In this document: piece by piece, positions 1 to 11,039 of the stretch
Layout: every line of letters begins with the position of its first letter
How positions within the stretch are numbered: position 1 is the stretch's first letter
Assembly: GCA_950295325.1 (NCBI GenBank)
Contig: OX485803.1
Location: 15,684,001 to 15,748,000 of the forward strand
Direction: 5' to 3'
Length of the DNA stretch: 64,000 nucleotides
From: Polytrichum commune
Lineage: Eukaryota > Streptophyta > Polytrichopsida > Polytrichales > Polytrichaceae
The notes under the pieces: model-generated
What the model was told of the DNA's origin: nothing
Seen by the model: only the letters and a program-made list of their open reading frames with translations
Database searches by the model: none
Position numbers and translations under genes: made by a program

Positions 1-107
1 AATGAAGAGGATTGTGGGTGCAAACCTCCTGTTGTGTGACAGTCTATGCAAAAGCCCATTGGAAGCAAAGAGTATTTGTCTCGCATGGGCAGGTCCATCC
101 AAAGTGT

Positions 108-162
108 CCACGAGTTCCCAATGAGTTCCCAATGAGTTCCCCATGAGTTCCCCACATACATC
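108..162. repeat. short tandem repeat, gagttcccca-type
   Basis: The motif gagttccc with atga or acata spacers is repeated four times (cgagttccca, tgagttccca, tgagttcccc, tgagttcccc). The period is 13-14 bp. It has no apparent coding meaning. Confidence 0.8.
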
Positions 163-639
163 CCAGAAATCCCAAAATCATCCTAAAGTCCCATAATGTT
201 TAATATCGCGTTGGATAGTATCATTGTGCATTCTACATAAATTAAGGTAGTGTAACATGGGTTATTGAGTAGTCAAATTTTTTTTTGTGTACTATTGTAT
301 TAACTTCTGTACATGCACAACTACCACATGCAATATCTATTGGTAGAGCATAAGAATCTCACTGCCAATTCAAGGATTCATGCAATGTCCAGAATTGTGT
401 GCATTAGGTGTGCAATACACAATCTCTTAATCTTATCAACCTTTAAGATATGTGGCCCTATTGTGGCCCGTGGGCATGTCCAACTAGTATATTAATGTTG
501 GTTGGATTGGGAATTGCTTCATCTGGTTAATAGCAACTATTGTGAATCATGAAGATTGTCATTTCAAGATTCAAAATTGGAGTTGAGACACAACTTTTTT
601 TTTGAGGTCAAAAATGAAGTTTGAAATTCTTCCTCTTTG

Positions 640-725
640 ACCTTAATAATGTTGAGTGCATTTTGAGCACATAGTCCAGACTCCAATCTCATTATAACAT
701 GCATGTCTATTTGACATCAGTCTTC
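640..725 (+). repeat. dispersed repeat family R1, copy 1
   Basis: The copy contains gagcacatagtccagactcc followed by catgcatgtctatttgac. Three other copies in the same orientation lie near 1336-1440, 27675-27765 and 61030-61120. They share a core of 'agtccaatctc', then 'acatgtctttt', then 'atccacacctaaacc'. This copy is diverged and lacks the last part. No terminal repeats or coding capacity are visible, so the class is unknown. Confidence 0.5.
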
Positions 726-1335
726 AAACTACAAGCCTTGTCATATACCACTGGAATGTAGGTGTAAGATAACAAATTCATGTGTGTCAAAAATAGTAAA
801 GTAACTATGTAAAATAAGGATAAAGTGTTATGGAGAGAGCATTTACTAACATGATTGGAAGGAGGTTTGATTAGGATAGAGAACACTATGTATTTTTGGA
901 TAAGAATAAATCGCCTTCTTTGTTTTGGTGCTTCTTAATTATACTTTAACTATCGTAGAGGGAGATCTAGATGAGGTGGGATGTGACATGGTAAATCGAC
1001 AAGATTGGTATGACTACGCTTCCTCCAAAGTAGTGTTGGAGGGAGATGTCATGGCAATTGTGAAGATGCCCTAAGAAGGTAAGGGTTAAAAGGATGCAGT
1101 GGTAATGTGTTGGGGCACCCTAGTCTAAGACTCAAGTATAAATGAACACTATTAGCTCTGCACCCACTTCTCGTAGGATGCGAAACACGCAATTAGTATG
1201 ACTCCATGATCATCAATTGCCAGTTCCAAATCATGTCCGCAACTATTATGTTCCTTAGACCTTATATTAGTCGCGATATACAATGAAGATTCTTGAGCTC
1301 ATGGAGTAGTCATTAAGATCCCCCAATATTATGTC

Positions 1336-1440
1336 GACTATTGAGTCTAGAATAGTTAACACATTTTAAACATGTGTCCAATCTCCATAAAACGCATGTC
1401 TTTTTATTGTCCATTCTTAGATCCACACCTACCCAGACAC
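1336..1440 (+). repeat. dispersed repeat family R1, copy 2
   Basis: The copy contains gtgtccaatctccataaaac, then gcatgtctttttattg, then agatccacacctacccagac. It is clearly alignable with the copy at 61030-61120, which has agtccaatctctattcaac, acatgtcttttggc and catccacacctaaaccac. Only 620 bp separate copies 1 and 2, which suggests a local duplication or two adjacent insertions. Confidence 0.55.
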
Positions 1441-2646
1441 TACTGTTAAGGAAAGTAACCGTCGAGAAAGGCCCGCCTACCTTACGAAGGTCAGGGTTAG
1501 GGTTGCAGCTGTGGTAACGTTGTCATGTGTGCGTTTGATTGAAGAAACGGCGGTTTGGAGCACTAAGTTACAATTTGTTGATGAGGAGGAATAAGTGGCT
1601 CAGTCACACTTGCTAGTTAATGGAGGATGAAGGAGGAGGTTTGCAGACAGAATTAGAAGCTGTGAGGGTTATGATTCGGGTGAGCTTCTAGACCGATCGA
1701 GGATATTGGTGTGCAGGCTGGAATCGGAGCCGATCGATCGGAATGAATTATGAGCACAAAAGGCTTGCGGACATCAATGCGATTCCAGCCACTAGGAGGC
1801 AAGATGACGGTACACGCATGTGGACGACCAGTGCCAAGACTGATCCAACCAATATTATCACGTTGCTTTGATCTGCTGCTGCCTGCTTTAGATTCCGGGA
1901 ATTATTAATGGAGCAAGCAGAAGGTGGCCTCTTTGAGTGTCTTCATTCATCGTGGTACTAGCCTCTAGGGGATGTCAGGTGCTCTTTAGGGGATGTTGCA
2001 GGATCATATACATTGTGTGTAAGTGTGCATTTGCAGCAGCAACAGTGGTTTGACCCACCGCTGCCCATTTTTGGGATTTTTTTTATGCCTACCGGCCGTG
2101 TCGATCGAAGGACATTCAACGCTACTCGTCTTCTCTTCTCTTCTACTTCTACTTCTACGGAATCCACCAGTCTGCTTCTTCCGTTCCTCTTTATGGATAC
2201 ACCCCATTCATGAGTACTGTTCTGGCGCAATATTGCAAAAAGTAGTTGTGGCAGTGTGGTGATGAATGCAGAAGCAGGCAGGAGCTTAACCGCAAGTGTG
2301 CAGTGCGAGACCGTTTAGTTAGTCATGGGGCAGAAAAATCTTTTATATCTAAAAGCATTAACCAAAGCTTAGACAAACAGAAACCCTAATACATACAGAA
2401 GTTGGTCGAAGGGTTAGTCACTTTATGTGCTTGGTTTATGTCGCATTTGGAACTGGTTTACGTAGTGAAACGGTGGTGGACGTAGATGCAGAGCCTTAAT
2501 GCAGGTTCGCCGTGGATCTAATTGCGAGTTCTCGAAGCATTTGGAACCTAGGAAATTAGTATGGGAAATTCCTCTAGCTCTACCTAAACACCAGTCAAAG
2601 GCCCAGGAACCCAGCAATTTCCCACTTTCAGGCTCCATTGAGATAG

Positions 2647-2678
2647 AGACAAGACAAGACAAGACAAGACAAGACAAT
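2647..2678. repeat. (GACAA)n microsatellite
   Basis: A perfect run of about six GACAA/ACAAG pentamers. Confidence 0.95.
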
Positions 2679-3099
2679 GGGGTGCAATACCTCAATACAT
2701 ACCAGGGGAGCAGAGTTTTCATCAAAGTCTGAGGCAAATACAGGTTTAATAGTCAACTCCATAGCAGAAATTGTATGCTTCAGTAACCTCCTATTTGAGG
2801 GTAGTCCACCAACTACATAATTTCTGATGGAGGAAATTTTGCTGGAGGCTGAGATGTTGCAGCAGCACCTAGTTCTAAATATTGGATGACAAGCCTATTC
2901 ATTAAGTAATTGCCGTTTGTTCTGTGTTGAACATGTCAACCAAGCATGGAGTGCACTTTCATCAACCTCTCTTCATCATCATAACTGAATATACAAATCT
3001 TCTGGTGGAGCGAGCGACCAGCCGAACAATATCAAGTCGATCTGGGCGAATCACCACTTAGGGACCTGTTCGTGTCTCCGTCACAACTCCTCAACCCAC

Positions 3100-3690
3100 T
3101 TGGAACTGCTCTTGGTCTCTGCAACCCAGAGAAGAGAAATGCTTCACAGATCTCTCGAATGGTCGATAAGATCACCATAGTCTCCTTGAATCTTAACGAT
3201 TAAGCAGAGTTAAATGTAGAGATAAGAATGGATAGTCTGGCTGATGTGCAGGACATTGAAGGCACTAACTGTAGGGCACTGACATCATGCCAACATTGGT
3301 TCAGATAAGATTCTTTACTAAACTGAACTTCCCTTGAACTTTGCAACTCATAGAAGAGAAATGCTTCACAAATCTCTGAGTTACTTGACAAGATCGTATT
3401 CTCCTTGGATCTTATCCACTAACAGGAGTTAAATGAAGAAATTAGAATGGATAGTCTGCCTGATGTAGTTGAAGGTACCTACTGGAGGGCACTCACATCA
3501 CGCCAATATCAGATGATCTACACTATTCCGAACTGCTCTTGATATCCTTTGCAACTCACAATATAAGAGAAATGCGTCACATATCTCTCAGTTAGTTGAT
3601 AAGACATAATCTCCTACACTAACCGCGGAGTTAAGTGAAGAGATAAGAATAGATGCGGTTGAAGGCACTAACTGGAGGGCACTCACTCAC
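3100..3690. repeat. ~210-bp tandem array, three units
   Basis: Three diverged units begin near 3102, 3323 and 3529 (periods about 221 and 206 bp). Each has a gaactgctcttg-like start, a conserved agagaaatgcttcaca block, an atctctcagttagttgataag-like block, gagttaaatgaagagataag, and a closing ggagggcactcac block. The last unit runs directly into an (ACTC)n tract. The array lies about 2 kb beyond the stop codon of the minus-strand MYB gene. No open reading frame is preserved between units, so it is not coding. Confidence 0.85.
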
Positions 3691-3710
3691 TCACTCACTC
3701 ACTCACTCAC
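3681..3710. repeat. (ACTC)n microsatellite
   Basis: A perfect run of seven ACTC tetramers that appears to have grown from the 'gcactcac' end of the adjoining 210-bp unit. Confidence 0.95.
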
Positions 3711-4269
3711 GCAGAGGTTAGTGTCTGATTGATGGCGGAGATGAATATGAAGGAGGAGAAGAAGTCGAAGGCGAACGTGCCATCTCGTGATGATGATTGT
3801 GTGCAGCAGGCCTGACAGAGGCTACTAGTTGTTGTTTCATCAGATCTTGTGCAGATCTCCCCACCCTTGGCGAGTGTGCAACTCACTAAAGGCTTAATGA
3901 TTAAGCAGTCTGCCGCCTGGCGGTACAGGCCCGGTACTGCCGTTGATCTACATTGAGGTGGCGGTGTCCATAGGCAAAACGACGTACTCTACCGTCCATC
4001 ATAGCCGTCTAGTTCCAGTGCTTTGACTTTGGCCCCTCATGTCCTTCCCTGTATCTCACCACAACATTGTTCAGATACTTACTTCTGCACAATCCGGATA
4101 CGAGCCCGATCCTTACCGCCCTTCATAACTGCAGTGCAGGACACGCCATTATGGCTGCTGCACTTGCCCTGTAGTACCTCCTGCACAACCAAGCGTCGAC
4201 CACCTCCAAATTATCCTCCACCTCCTTTAACTTAGCTGCAATCATCACCTTCGAAATTCAAGGCAGCAC

Positions 4270-4830
4270 CATGCATTCCAACTTCCTAAACAAGGAGAAG
4301 CTGAGCACGATCATCAGCTCAATGCATCAGGGAGAATATGGGCTCGAGGGAAAATAAGAAAGTACACGAGCATTTATGAAGGGTCCACAACCAAGAATAT
4401 CCCCTGATTGCAGTGGTTAGGTCGCAACTTCCTAATTACACAAGAAACTGAGCATGCAGATGATCAGCTTGCATAGCAGGGAGAAGAATATGTTCTCTGA
4501 AGAAAGACGACAGTACACTAGCATTTATGAGGGGTCCACAACGACGAGAAGTCCCAGCTTGCAGTGGTTAGGCTCCAGATAATTCCTAAACAAGAAGCTG
4601 AGTATGATAATTTTGCATATATATCAGGGAGGTGGGTTCGGAAGAAAGAGGACAGTACACTGGAATGAATTAAGGGTCCAAAACGAAGAATATCCCCAGT
4701 CTGCAGCGGTGGCTGCGTTCAGCTTCCTAAACAAGAAGCTGAGCATGATGATCTTGGATTTCAGGGAGATGGGTTCGGAAGAAAAGGATCCACAACAAAA
4801 ACATCCCCTTGCAGTGGTTAGATTGCATTG
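4270..4830. repeat. ~146-bp tandem array, four units
   Basis: Four units start near 4284, 4430, 4574 and 4726. Each opens with cttcctaaacaagaagctga followed by gcatgatgat. It continues with cagggagatgggttcggaag, gacagtacactagcatttat, gggtccacaacgaagaatat and ccccagtttgcagtggttag. The fourth unit is shortened by about 50 bp. The sequence is unrelated to the 210-bp array only 600 bp away. Its 3'-flank position raises the possibility of transcription into MYB read-through RNA, but nothing in the sequence proves this. Confidence 0.85.
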
Positions 4831-5677
4831 ATGACAGGGTTGAGACAATAATATTGTGCATGTGAGTGAAACTGATCATAAACATGACCGGCTTCTGCTC
4901 TAAGGTTAATTAGACCACTGCGATAGCTGCATGACTACTTTGATTACATGATTACATGGTCAATTACCTGGTAGCATTCAGATCAGAAATATCATCAGAG
5001 ATGTCATCAAGTGATGTTCCTGGAAGCAGGATTCCTATAAATGTTCAATCGCAGGTTCCCCAAAGTTGTAGCTTTGTTTCAACGTGATGCCGTCTGCACC
5101 ACATCACGCTTTTTGTCTATCTTTGAAAAAGCTCCCCAAGGTGGCCGTGCAAGAGTTAAAAATAGCTTCTAGGTATACAGTGCGCCTACGTACAATAATA
5201 TGAGGTCTCTGCAGCAGGAGACGCTTCAAAGAAACAGACTTGACGCCATTTCTAGTCTCGTTACAATCATTCAACGTTGAACAAACCAAACTCTAGAACG
5301 TAAATGTGGTATGGTGGCTGGCCAGGAAGATTCAGCTACATAATGGTCATGAATGAAGTGCATTACATAAATAAAGTGAATGAAAAGACCAAACCTAAGG
5401 AGCAACTGCGGACGATTGTGTTGACGCTTGAAATCGTAAACAATGACAACAGATGCACAAAAAATAAAGGCTCTGTAAATTTGATCAATGTTCCAAAAGA
5501 GCTTGGAACTGAAACGCAAAGGTTCTGAAGTCATGCATGGAATCTGCCAATGATGTACAAACTACTACCCTGTGGTGAGACGCTTAACGACATTCTAATT
5601 GAAGACTTCAGGTGTTAATCATGAAGAAACTAACTAAACTGTTCAATTGTACAACCGCCCATTGCCAAATTCATAAC
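4831..5677. other. 3' flank of the MYB gene
   Basis: Minus-strand transcripts of the MYB gene must end in this stretch. I found no strongly positioned polyadenylation hexamer and no second gene. The open frames on both strands are short and resemble no family. Confidence 0.4.
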
Positions 5678-7901
5678 CTACTCCTGAAAGTCCCACAACA
5701 CCATCCTCGGGCTTGGAACCTCATATTCATGGAGACGAATTCCCGTGGAATTCCCACCAGCAACGGGGCCGGTGAAACTTGTACTCAATAAGCCGTTGGT
5801 ACTAGTTACCGAGTTTGTGAATTGTCCTGCGTGGTTTGATAAAACATGTGGAGCAGTAATGTCGAGAATGGAGCCAGTACTTGTGCTAGACAAAGTCAAA
5901 GGTGCACTGAAGCTCCGGTAACCCAAAGTACTGTTGTCATGTAATCCTGGAGAATAGCCGAAGCTACCAATTCTGTCCAGTTTGCAATTCGCCCCATGAG
6001 CTGCCGATGTGGCCTGCTGCCTCGATGCAGCATCACTCGATCCCAGCATGTAGGAAACCTCGGCTAAGGGTTGAGCAGCTAAGACTGGATTCTGAACCTC
6101 GCACCCAAACCGGCTCAGGTTCGGTGCCTGCTGCAACATTGCTGCAGCGTTGTGCAGGGCGTTGAAATGCTCCTGAGACGTAGTAGTCTCGTTCTTGAGA
6201 GCCAACCAGCGCGTGTAGGTATCCGACCTTGCAGAAACCTGTGACCTTATTCTTGCAGGAAATTGAGCACTAGTGCTAGCCAGCAGCTCTCTGTAAGCTT
6301 TCTCACATTCTGGGCTGCGGAAGAGACTAGAGTCTGCGGGGCTTTGAAAAGGCGAACTGCTGCTTGCAGGCTCACCTTGCATAGAATTAGGGAAAGCAGC
6401 TTCGCAGCTGAACCTCGTTGTATCGTCATTGATGGCTGACAAGTAAGAGAGCCTTCCTATACATGACGAGCTGTGATCCTGCAACAGGTGCTGCCCTCCT
6501 GCAGACGACTTGTAATTGGCAGCTAGGTTGCCGGATTGACTCGTTGGGCTCGCAGATCTCCGGGACAAAGCTTCCTCGGTGCTACTGCTCTCATCCATGC
6601 TGTGTGACCCTGCTGAATTGTTGGAGCTCTTCTCCAGAAGATCCCCGCTGTGGTAATCTGCTATGGGGCCGGCGTCGTCTGGCCGCTGCCGCAACATGGC
6701 CACCTCTTTGGCTTGGTGCATGAAGAGGGAAGAGAGCGCAGACGGTTTCCCACACTCTCGAACGGCTTTGCTAAGCAGATTGTCGCGGAAGCACCTGCGT
6801 GCAGCCTCCTCAGCTACCTGTAGACACAATATTGCCGCAACTGTCAGTGATGATCAAATGTATCGATATTGTTCTTGGAGGTCGGCCATCCGCATTGTCT
6901 GTGACTGCGGTCAGTCGTTTGTTTTGTCAGGCTGGTTATTACTCGGATTAGGGGTAGTTACCTGATTGCCACCGGAGTTCTGGGCCATTGTGCCAGCAAG
7001 GTCACGCAGTAAATCGGCGATGGGCTTGTGGGTTACAGGATCAATACCCATGTCACAAAGCTTCTTCTTCAACCGTGTGTTCCAGTGATTCTTGATATCA
7101 TTGTCGGTTCGTCCAGGCAATTGTGCAGCTATTAAGGACCACCTGCCAATGCATCGCCGGTTTCGATCAATATCTGCGTGTTATCATTCTTGATGACTAA
7201 CCCTTACTGACAGTGCTCCAGCTTCTGAAACTACGGTACAGCATTTCATCAAACTTTGGCTTGTCTCTTCAGAACCGTCGTCTCTAATGAAATGCATGAA
7301 ACAACCTGCAATCTGAATGAGCAGGAGGATCTAAGGAAGAAGTTGTAGCCACCTGCTTCCATGAGATGCGTGAAGCTTCACGATGAGATCCTCCTCCTCG
7401 GGAGTGAAACTGCCGTGCCGAATGTCAGGTCTCAGGTAGTTCGTCCAACGCAGGCGACAGCTCTTGCCACATCTCTGCAAACCTGCAACACACAATGACA
7501 GTGGTGATGAGTTTCCACATCTGCACAACAAGTGCACGTTCCAGTCTTAAGGTTAGGATGGACATGCATTTGACAATGCTGGGTTTAAGGTCTTGTTTCA
7601 GGAGCCTACTGCTGTCTGGCAGGTCTGACTGCATTATTCATGGCTTGATTGTTTGTCGCTCAATTGATCTGTGGCGACCAGACTATACTCCCTGCGTCCT
7701 GAGGTCAAGTTAATGTTTAAGAGGAACTCATGAGCTGAGTGTGTGACATAATGTTACAACAACATGCATACCTGCTTTCTTTCCGACGCTGCGCCAGTGA
7801 CCGGTACCGTACATTTCCACGTATTTGCGAAGCTTTTCATCTTCTTCGGCGGCCCATGCTCCTTTCCGAACATCTTCACTGGACTTGGACAGTCTGGTCA
7901 T
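5678..7901 (-). CDS. R2R3-MYB transcription factor, four exons
   Basis: This gene encodes a nuclear DNA-binding regulator of 526 residues. Exons are 7901-7772, 7482-7353, 7142-6962 and 6817-5678. Each junction shows GT and AG ends and the reading frame is continuous. Residues 13-109 form two MYB repeats: R2 has Trp16, Trp36 and Trp56, and R3 has Phe69, Trp88 and Trp107, with [19 protein letters not shown] and [20 protein letters not shown]. The 130-bp second exon and both MYB-domain intron positions are the usual ones for plant R2R3-MYB genes. GIDPVTHKP follows at 119-127. An in-frame TAG eight codons upstream supports the chosen start. The N-terminus ([16 protein letters not shown]) lacks the common MGR-PCC opening. 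The bHLH-contact signature of R3 is not fulfilled (Ser83 and Gln94 replace Leu and Arg), so partnership with bHLH proteins is unlikely. The long C-terminus is Ser/Ala/Thr-rich and ends [16 protein letters not shown]. It resembles MYB35/MYB80-type proteins in the linker, but I cannot assign a subgroup or target genes. Confidence 0.95.
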
Positions 7902-9020
7902 TTTCCCTAGCCTGCGTCTGCTTCTCTATCTCCGTTCCTCTTAGATCGAATTATCAAGGGAGGGTCCTTGTAGGCTGACAGCAAGTCCTAATACCGTAAC
8001 CTATTCAAGCCCAGCACCAAGTAATTGGCAAGGCAGGCAGGCTGTCAAGCAAACTTGCCAACATGAGCATAGAACAGAACCTTCGTACGAGCTTGGGCTG
8101 CAAGCTTGAAGCTGATGGTTTCAGGGCATCGAGACCCTGGTGACTACCTGATGCTCGCTCGCTCGCAGCAGCAGGAATGTGGTAAGCTCACCTTCAGGAG
8201 CTTACCTCTAGACTAATTAGACTATCCCTTCCTACTGCGAGGAGGATGAGAAGTGCAGCTGCTTCCCTAAGGCATGCAGTAGACGCTCAAAGAACTGAAT
8301 GCTCAGGAAGAGTCGAGGCCGATGCAGTCTAGAAGAAACCGAAGGCTGTTGGTCGAAGCACCCACACCAATAATCTGCTGTAAGCTTCACACGAAGCTCA
8401 TGAAGCTGCAGATCAGATCAGATCAGATCAGAGAAGAAGACAGACAGAGAGTATCAGAGTCCAGAGCTAGCAGCTCGCTAGAAGCTGAGCACCAGCAACG
8501 TTAATAACCCCGAGGCGGGGTCGTCGCATGCACAAAGCCCGCGGGTTGAAGCAGGAATAGTAGGTAAGGTTTGTGTGATGTCGGCCAGGCTCCTTCCTAC
8601 CTTGTTGTTCCGATGGGATGGGGTAAACACAGGGAGGACTAGGCTTAACCTTAGTTTGTGAGGAAAACAAAAGTGATGGACTTAAGCTTCCAAGAGTGCG
8701 CTTTGTTTTGTCTACCTGGCTGGTTGTACCCCCTTATTCCCTCGCCCGGATGATGCCAAAGGAGCGCGACACAACGTAGTGAACCCCTCTGGGTTTTATA
8801 GTAGCTTTTGCCCCCCCCACCCCCTGAATGAGTCCCCAACTTCCCTTCCTCTCCCCTCCCCTTCCCTTCCCTTCCCTTCCCTTCCCTCCCCTGTTGATCT
8901 GTCGCGCTGTCTGTCTCTCTGTCTGTCTCTCTGGCTGTCTGGGTGTGTGTCTGTCTGTCCGTCCCCAGGCGACGCCACCTCTGTGTGGGTGCAGGCAGCA
9001 GGGGTTGCATCAAGCATTGA
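7902..9020. promoter_or_regulatory. 5' flank of the MYB gene
   Basis: This is the expected promoter and leader region of the minus-strand MYB gene. It holds a (GATCA)n run at 8411-8431 and, on the plus strand, a long pyrimidine tract of CCTTCC/CCCTT repeats (about 8837-8890) followed by CTGTCTGTCT repeats to about 8962. In the direction of transcription these read as GA-rich tracts. I could not place a TATA box or a start site with confidence. The open frames here exist only because of the low-complexity tracts. Confidence 0.5.
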
Positions 9021-9024
9021 CTTG

Positions 9025-9195
9025 CCACACTCGCTGCCCTCATCAATCCTTCCGCCTGCTCGACCTCCAGATCTCGTCAGCCCCATCAGCCCCCCCCCCC
9101 CCCCCTCCCCTCAGTCTGTCTGTCGGCGACAGCCACGCCATCTCCCCACCCCCGCCTCTGCCTGCCACGTGATCTCCTCACCTCCCATGACCCAC
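9025..9195 (+). repeat. G-box-bearing repeat unit, MYB-proximal copy
   Basis: The unit runs from catcaatccttccgcctgct, through a C-rich stretch (cccccc at 9092-9107), to tgccacgtgatctcctcacc and tcccatgacccaccactc. Four diverged copies lie at 11040-11180, 11355-11490, 11925-12055 and 12100-12245. This copy contains CACGTG, the core of plant G-boxes bound by bZIP and bHLH factors. Its distance to the MYB start codon is about 1.1 kb. Whether it regulates that gene is inference. Confidence 0.5.
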
Positions 9196-9264
9196 CACTC
9201 TCCCCTTCCACTTCAACGCTGGTCACATTGGAACTCATTCATCTACTCATGACCACCCCCACCA

Positions 9265-10539
9265 GGGGTGCTTTTCCACAAAGCTTTTACCCGTCCACGT
9301 CCAAAAACCTCGAATTGAAAGGCAAAAAAAATTGCAACCCGTCCCCAAACCGGTAATTTCAAAACCAAACCGTCCATGGAAAGGTTAAAGAAAAAACAAC
9401 CTGTCCCAAAACCGGTAATTTCTAAACCAACCCGTCCATGAAAAGGTTAAAGAAAAAAAAATTGATAAAGATAACCCGAAAGATGTCGGCATGTGATTGG
9501 TTGCACTTGGAAACAATAGTATTTTCCTTCAATTCTGCTTTATCTATTTGAGTTGCCACCTGCTCCATTTCGTCCACATAGACTAGTTCAGAGAAATAGA
9601 CTTAGATCCTTCACAACAGCTTGTTGTCTCCTTCATCATTTTCTCTCGGGACTGTATCTGCTTCCGAAGATACCAATCATATCTTCCAATTCTTCTTTCC
9701 CTGTCACGGTTTGAACCGGCTACAGTGATGAGTGCCATTTCCTTTCCTCTTTTTTTTTTCCTAAGTTGCACTTTTTGACCTGGTCTTTAAGTTCATCCTT
9801 TCCCCTGGCTGTTTCACCTTCAATAAACAAATGGCACTCCGGTGACTCAAGCAACACACTAATCAATGATGAGGATTCATGAACTTGAAGCAGCTCCAAT
9901 AGGACTCATCAACCATGCCAGCTAAGTAAATTAAGTGAGTTGAGATCCTAGTGTTTGCAATTTAAAAATTCAAGTGAATGCATTCGCCCTTGGTGGGGTG
10001 TCCTCAGAAGAGTCCAATCCTATGAATATTCCAGTTGAAAACATCAATTGGAATATAGTGATGCTTGTTTGGAGAAACATGAATGATAGGAGAATTCATC
10101 CACTTCTTTGAAGGGTAAGTAGCTCTTTGTTTTTAAAATTGTGAACATGTTTATATATACTAATTCATATTCAATTACTAAGTTTACCTTCAATTATAAT
10201 CTTTGACATTATGTTAGAAAGGTTCTAAATTGTGTGGTTGATGAATTAATGTATGCAGGTGAATCAAGCACTTCAAGATTGATATTTTGATTGGGTATTA
10301 GTGGTTTGATTGCATTATGCTTATATTCACATGTCATATATGACATAATGTAATTGATATTTGCACCATTTTTTTTTGGAATTTTTTTAATTAAAAAATG
10401 TTATTTTTAGAACCCATCCAAAGTGAATTTGACACGTCCCGAAACCGGTTCATTTTCTAAGAACCCATCCACTGGAAATGTTTTTTTTTAATGAACATGT
10501 CCCTAGACATATTAGGGACCTTGTGAAAAATCACCACTG
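9265..10539. mobile_element. putative non-autonomous DNA transposon, ~1.3 kb
   Basis: The left edge reads ggtgcttttccacaa (9267-9281) and the right edge, reverse-complemented, reads ggtgatttttcacaa (10535-10521), so the ends are inverted with two mismatches. A 10-bp direct repeat acccccacca flanks it (9255-9264 and 10540-10549), but this lies in C-rich DNA and could be chance. Inside the left end a ~65-bp unit with cgtccccaaaccggtaattt occurs twice (9331-9463). A relative, cgtcccgaaaccggttcatt, occurs near the right end (10426-10445). No transposase is encoded. The insertion separates the MYB-proximal G-box repeat unit from its four relatives. Confidence 0.35.
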
Positions 10540-10698
10540 ACCCCCACCACCCCCACCCCCTCCTCTCCCTACTTTCTTTTAACATTGCGAGCTTTCATTG
10601 CCAACGACGTTCTCTAACACTACAAATTCAATGGATTACATTCAGCCACACAACTAGTCAACTTTTAATCAATGTGAATCACTTGATATGGTAGCCAC

Positions 10699-10871
10699 AC
10701 CGAGGGTCCAACCAGCATGGCCGGTGCGGGTCCCCCAGGTGCTAGTGTCGTCCATCCAGGGCACTACGGACAGCATCCCAAAGGGCCCCGACTAGTTGGA
10801 TGCAAAGTGGAAACCCTTTGGGACGTTGTCCCTAGTGCCCTGGATGGGCAGGGGTGGACCCCCCAGTGTGG
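10699..10871. mobile_element. hAT-like miniature element (MITE)
   Basis: A 173-bp sequence is flanked on both sides by gtagccac (10691-10698 and 10872-10879), an 8-bp target duplication typical of hAT transposition. Its two halves are inverted copies: ccatccagggcacta and catcccaaaggg on the left pair with ccctttgggacg and tagtgccctggatgg on the right. It can therefore fold into a long hairpin. The left arm carries an extra internal duplication around gggtcc. There is no coding capacity. Confidence 0.7.
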
Positions 10872-11039
10872 GTAGCCACTGCCTAGCTCCCACAAGTTAG
10901 GCAACATGTTACTCGTTGGAACCCTAGGCAATCACCTATCCAACAACAACGACAACAATTTAAAATCATCCCTTAAGGGTCGAGGACTAGTGATTGCTAG
11001 GGAACTATTATTCTTGTTGGTCGAATTATAGTCAATTCT

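Larger units (their letters stand above)
1..2640. other. gene-poor intergenic stretch
   Basis: I see no supportable gene here. The stretch holds two copies of a dispersed repeat (listed separately) and a short tandem repeat near position 110. A reading on the plus strand at about 961-1072 (GDLDEVGCDMVNRQDWYDY, continuing to a stop after KMP) resembles real protein but is only about 37 codons long and matches nothing I know, so it is left uncalled. Composition becomes less AT-rich after about 1490, on the side facing the MYB gene. Confidence 0.5.

Noticed and set aside
8779-9252. 157-codon plus-strand open frame upstream of the MYB gene
   Set aside because: It is produced by CCTTCC, CTGTCT and C-run low-complexity sequence with overlapping frames on both strands.
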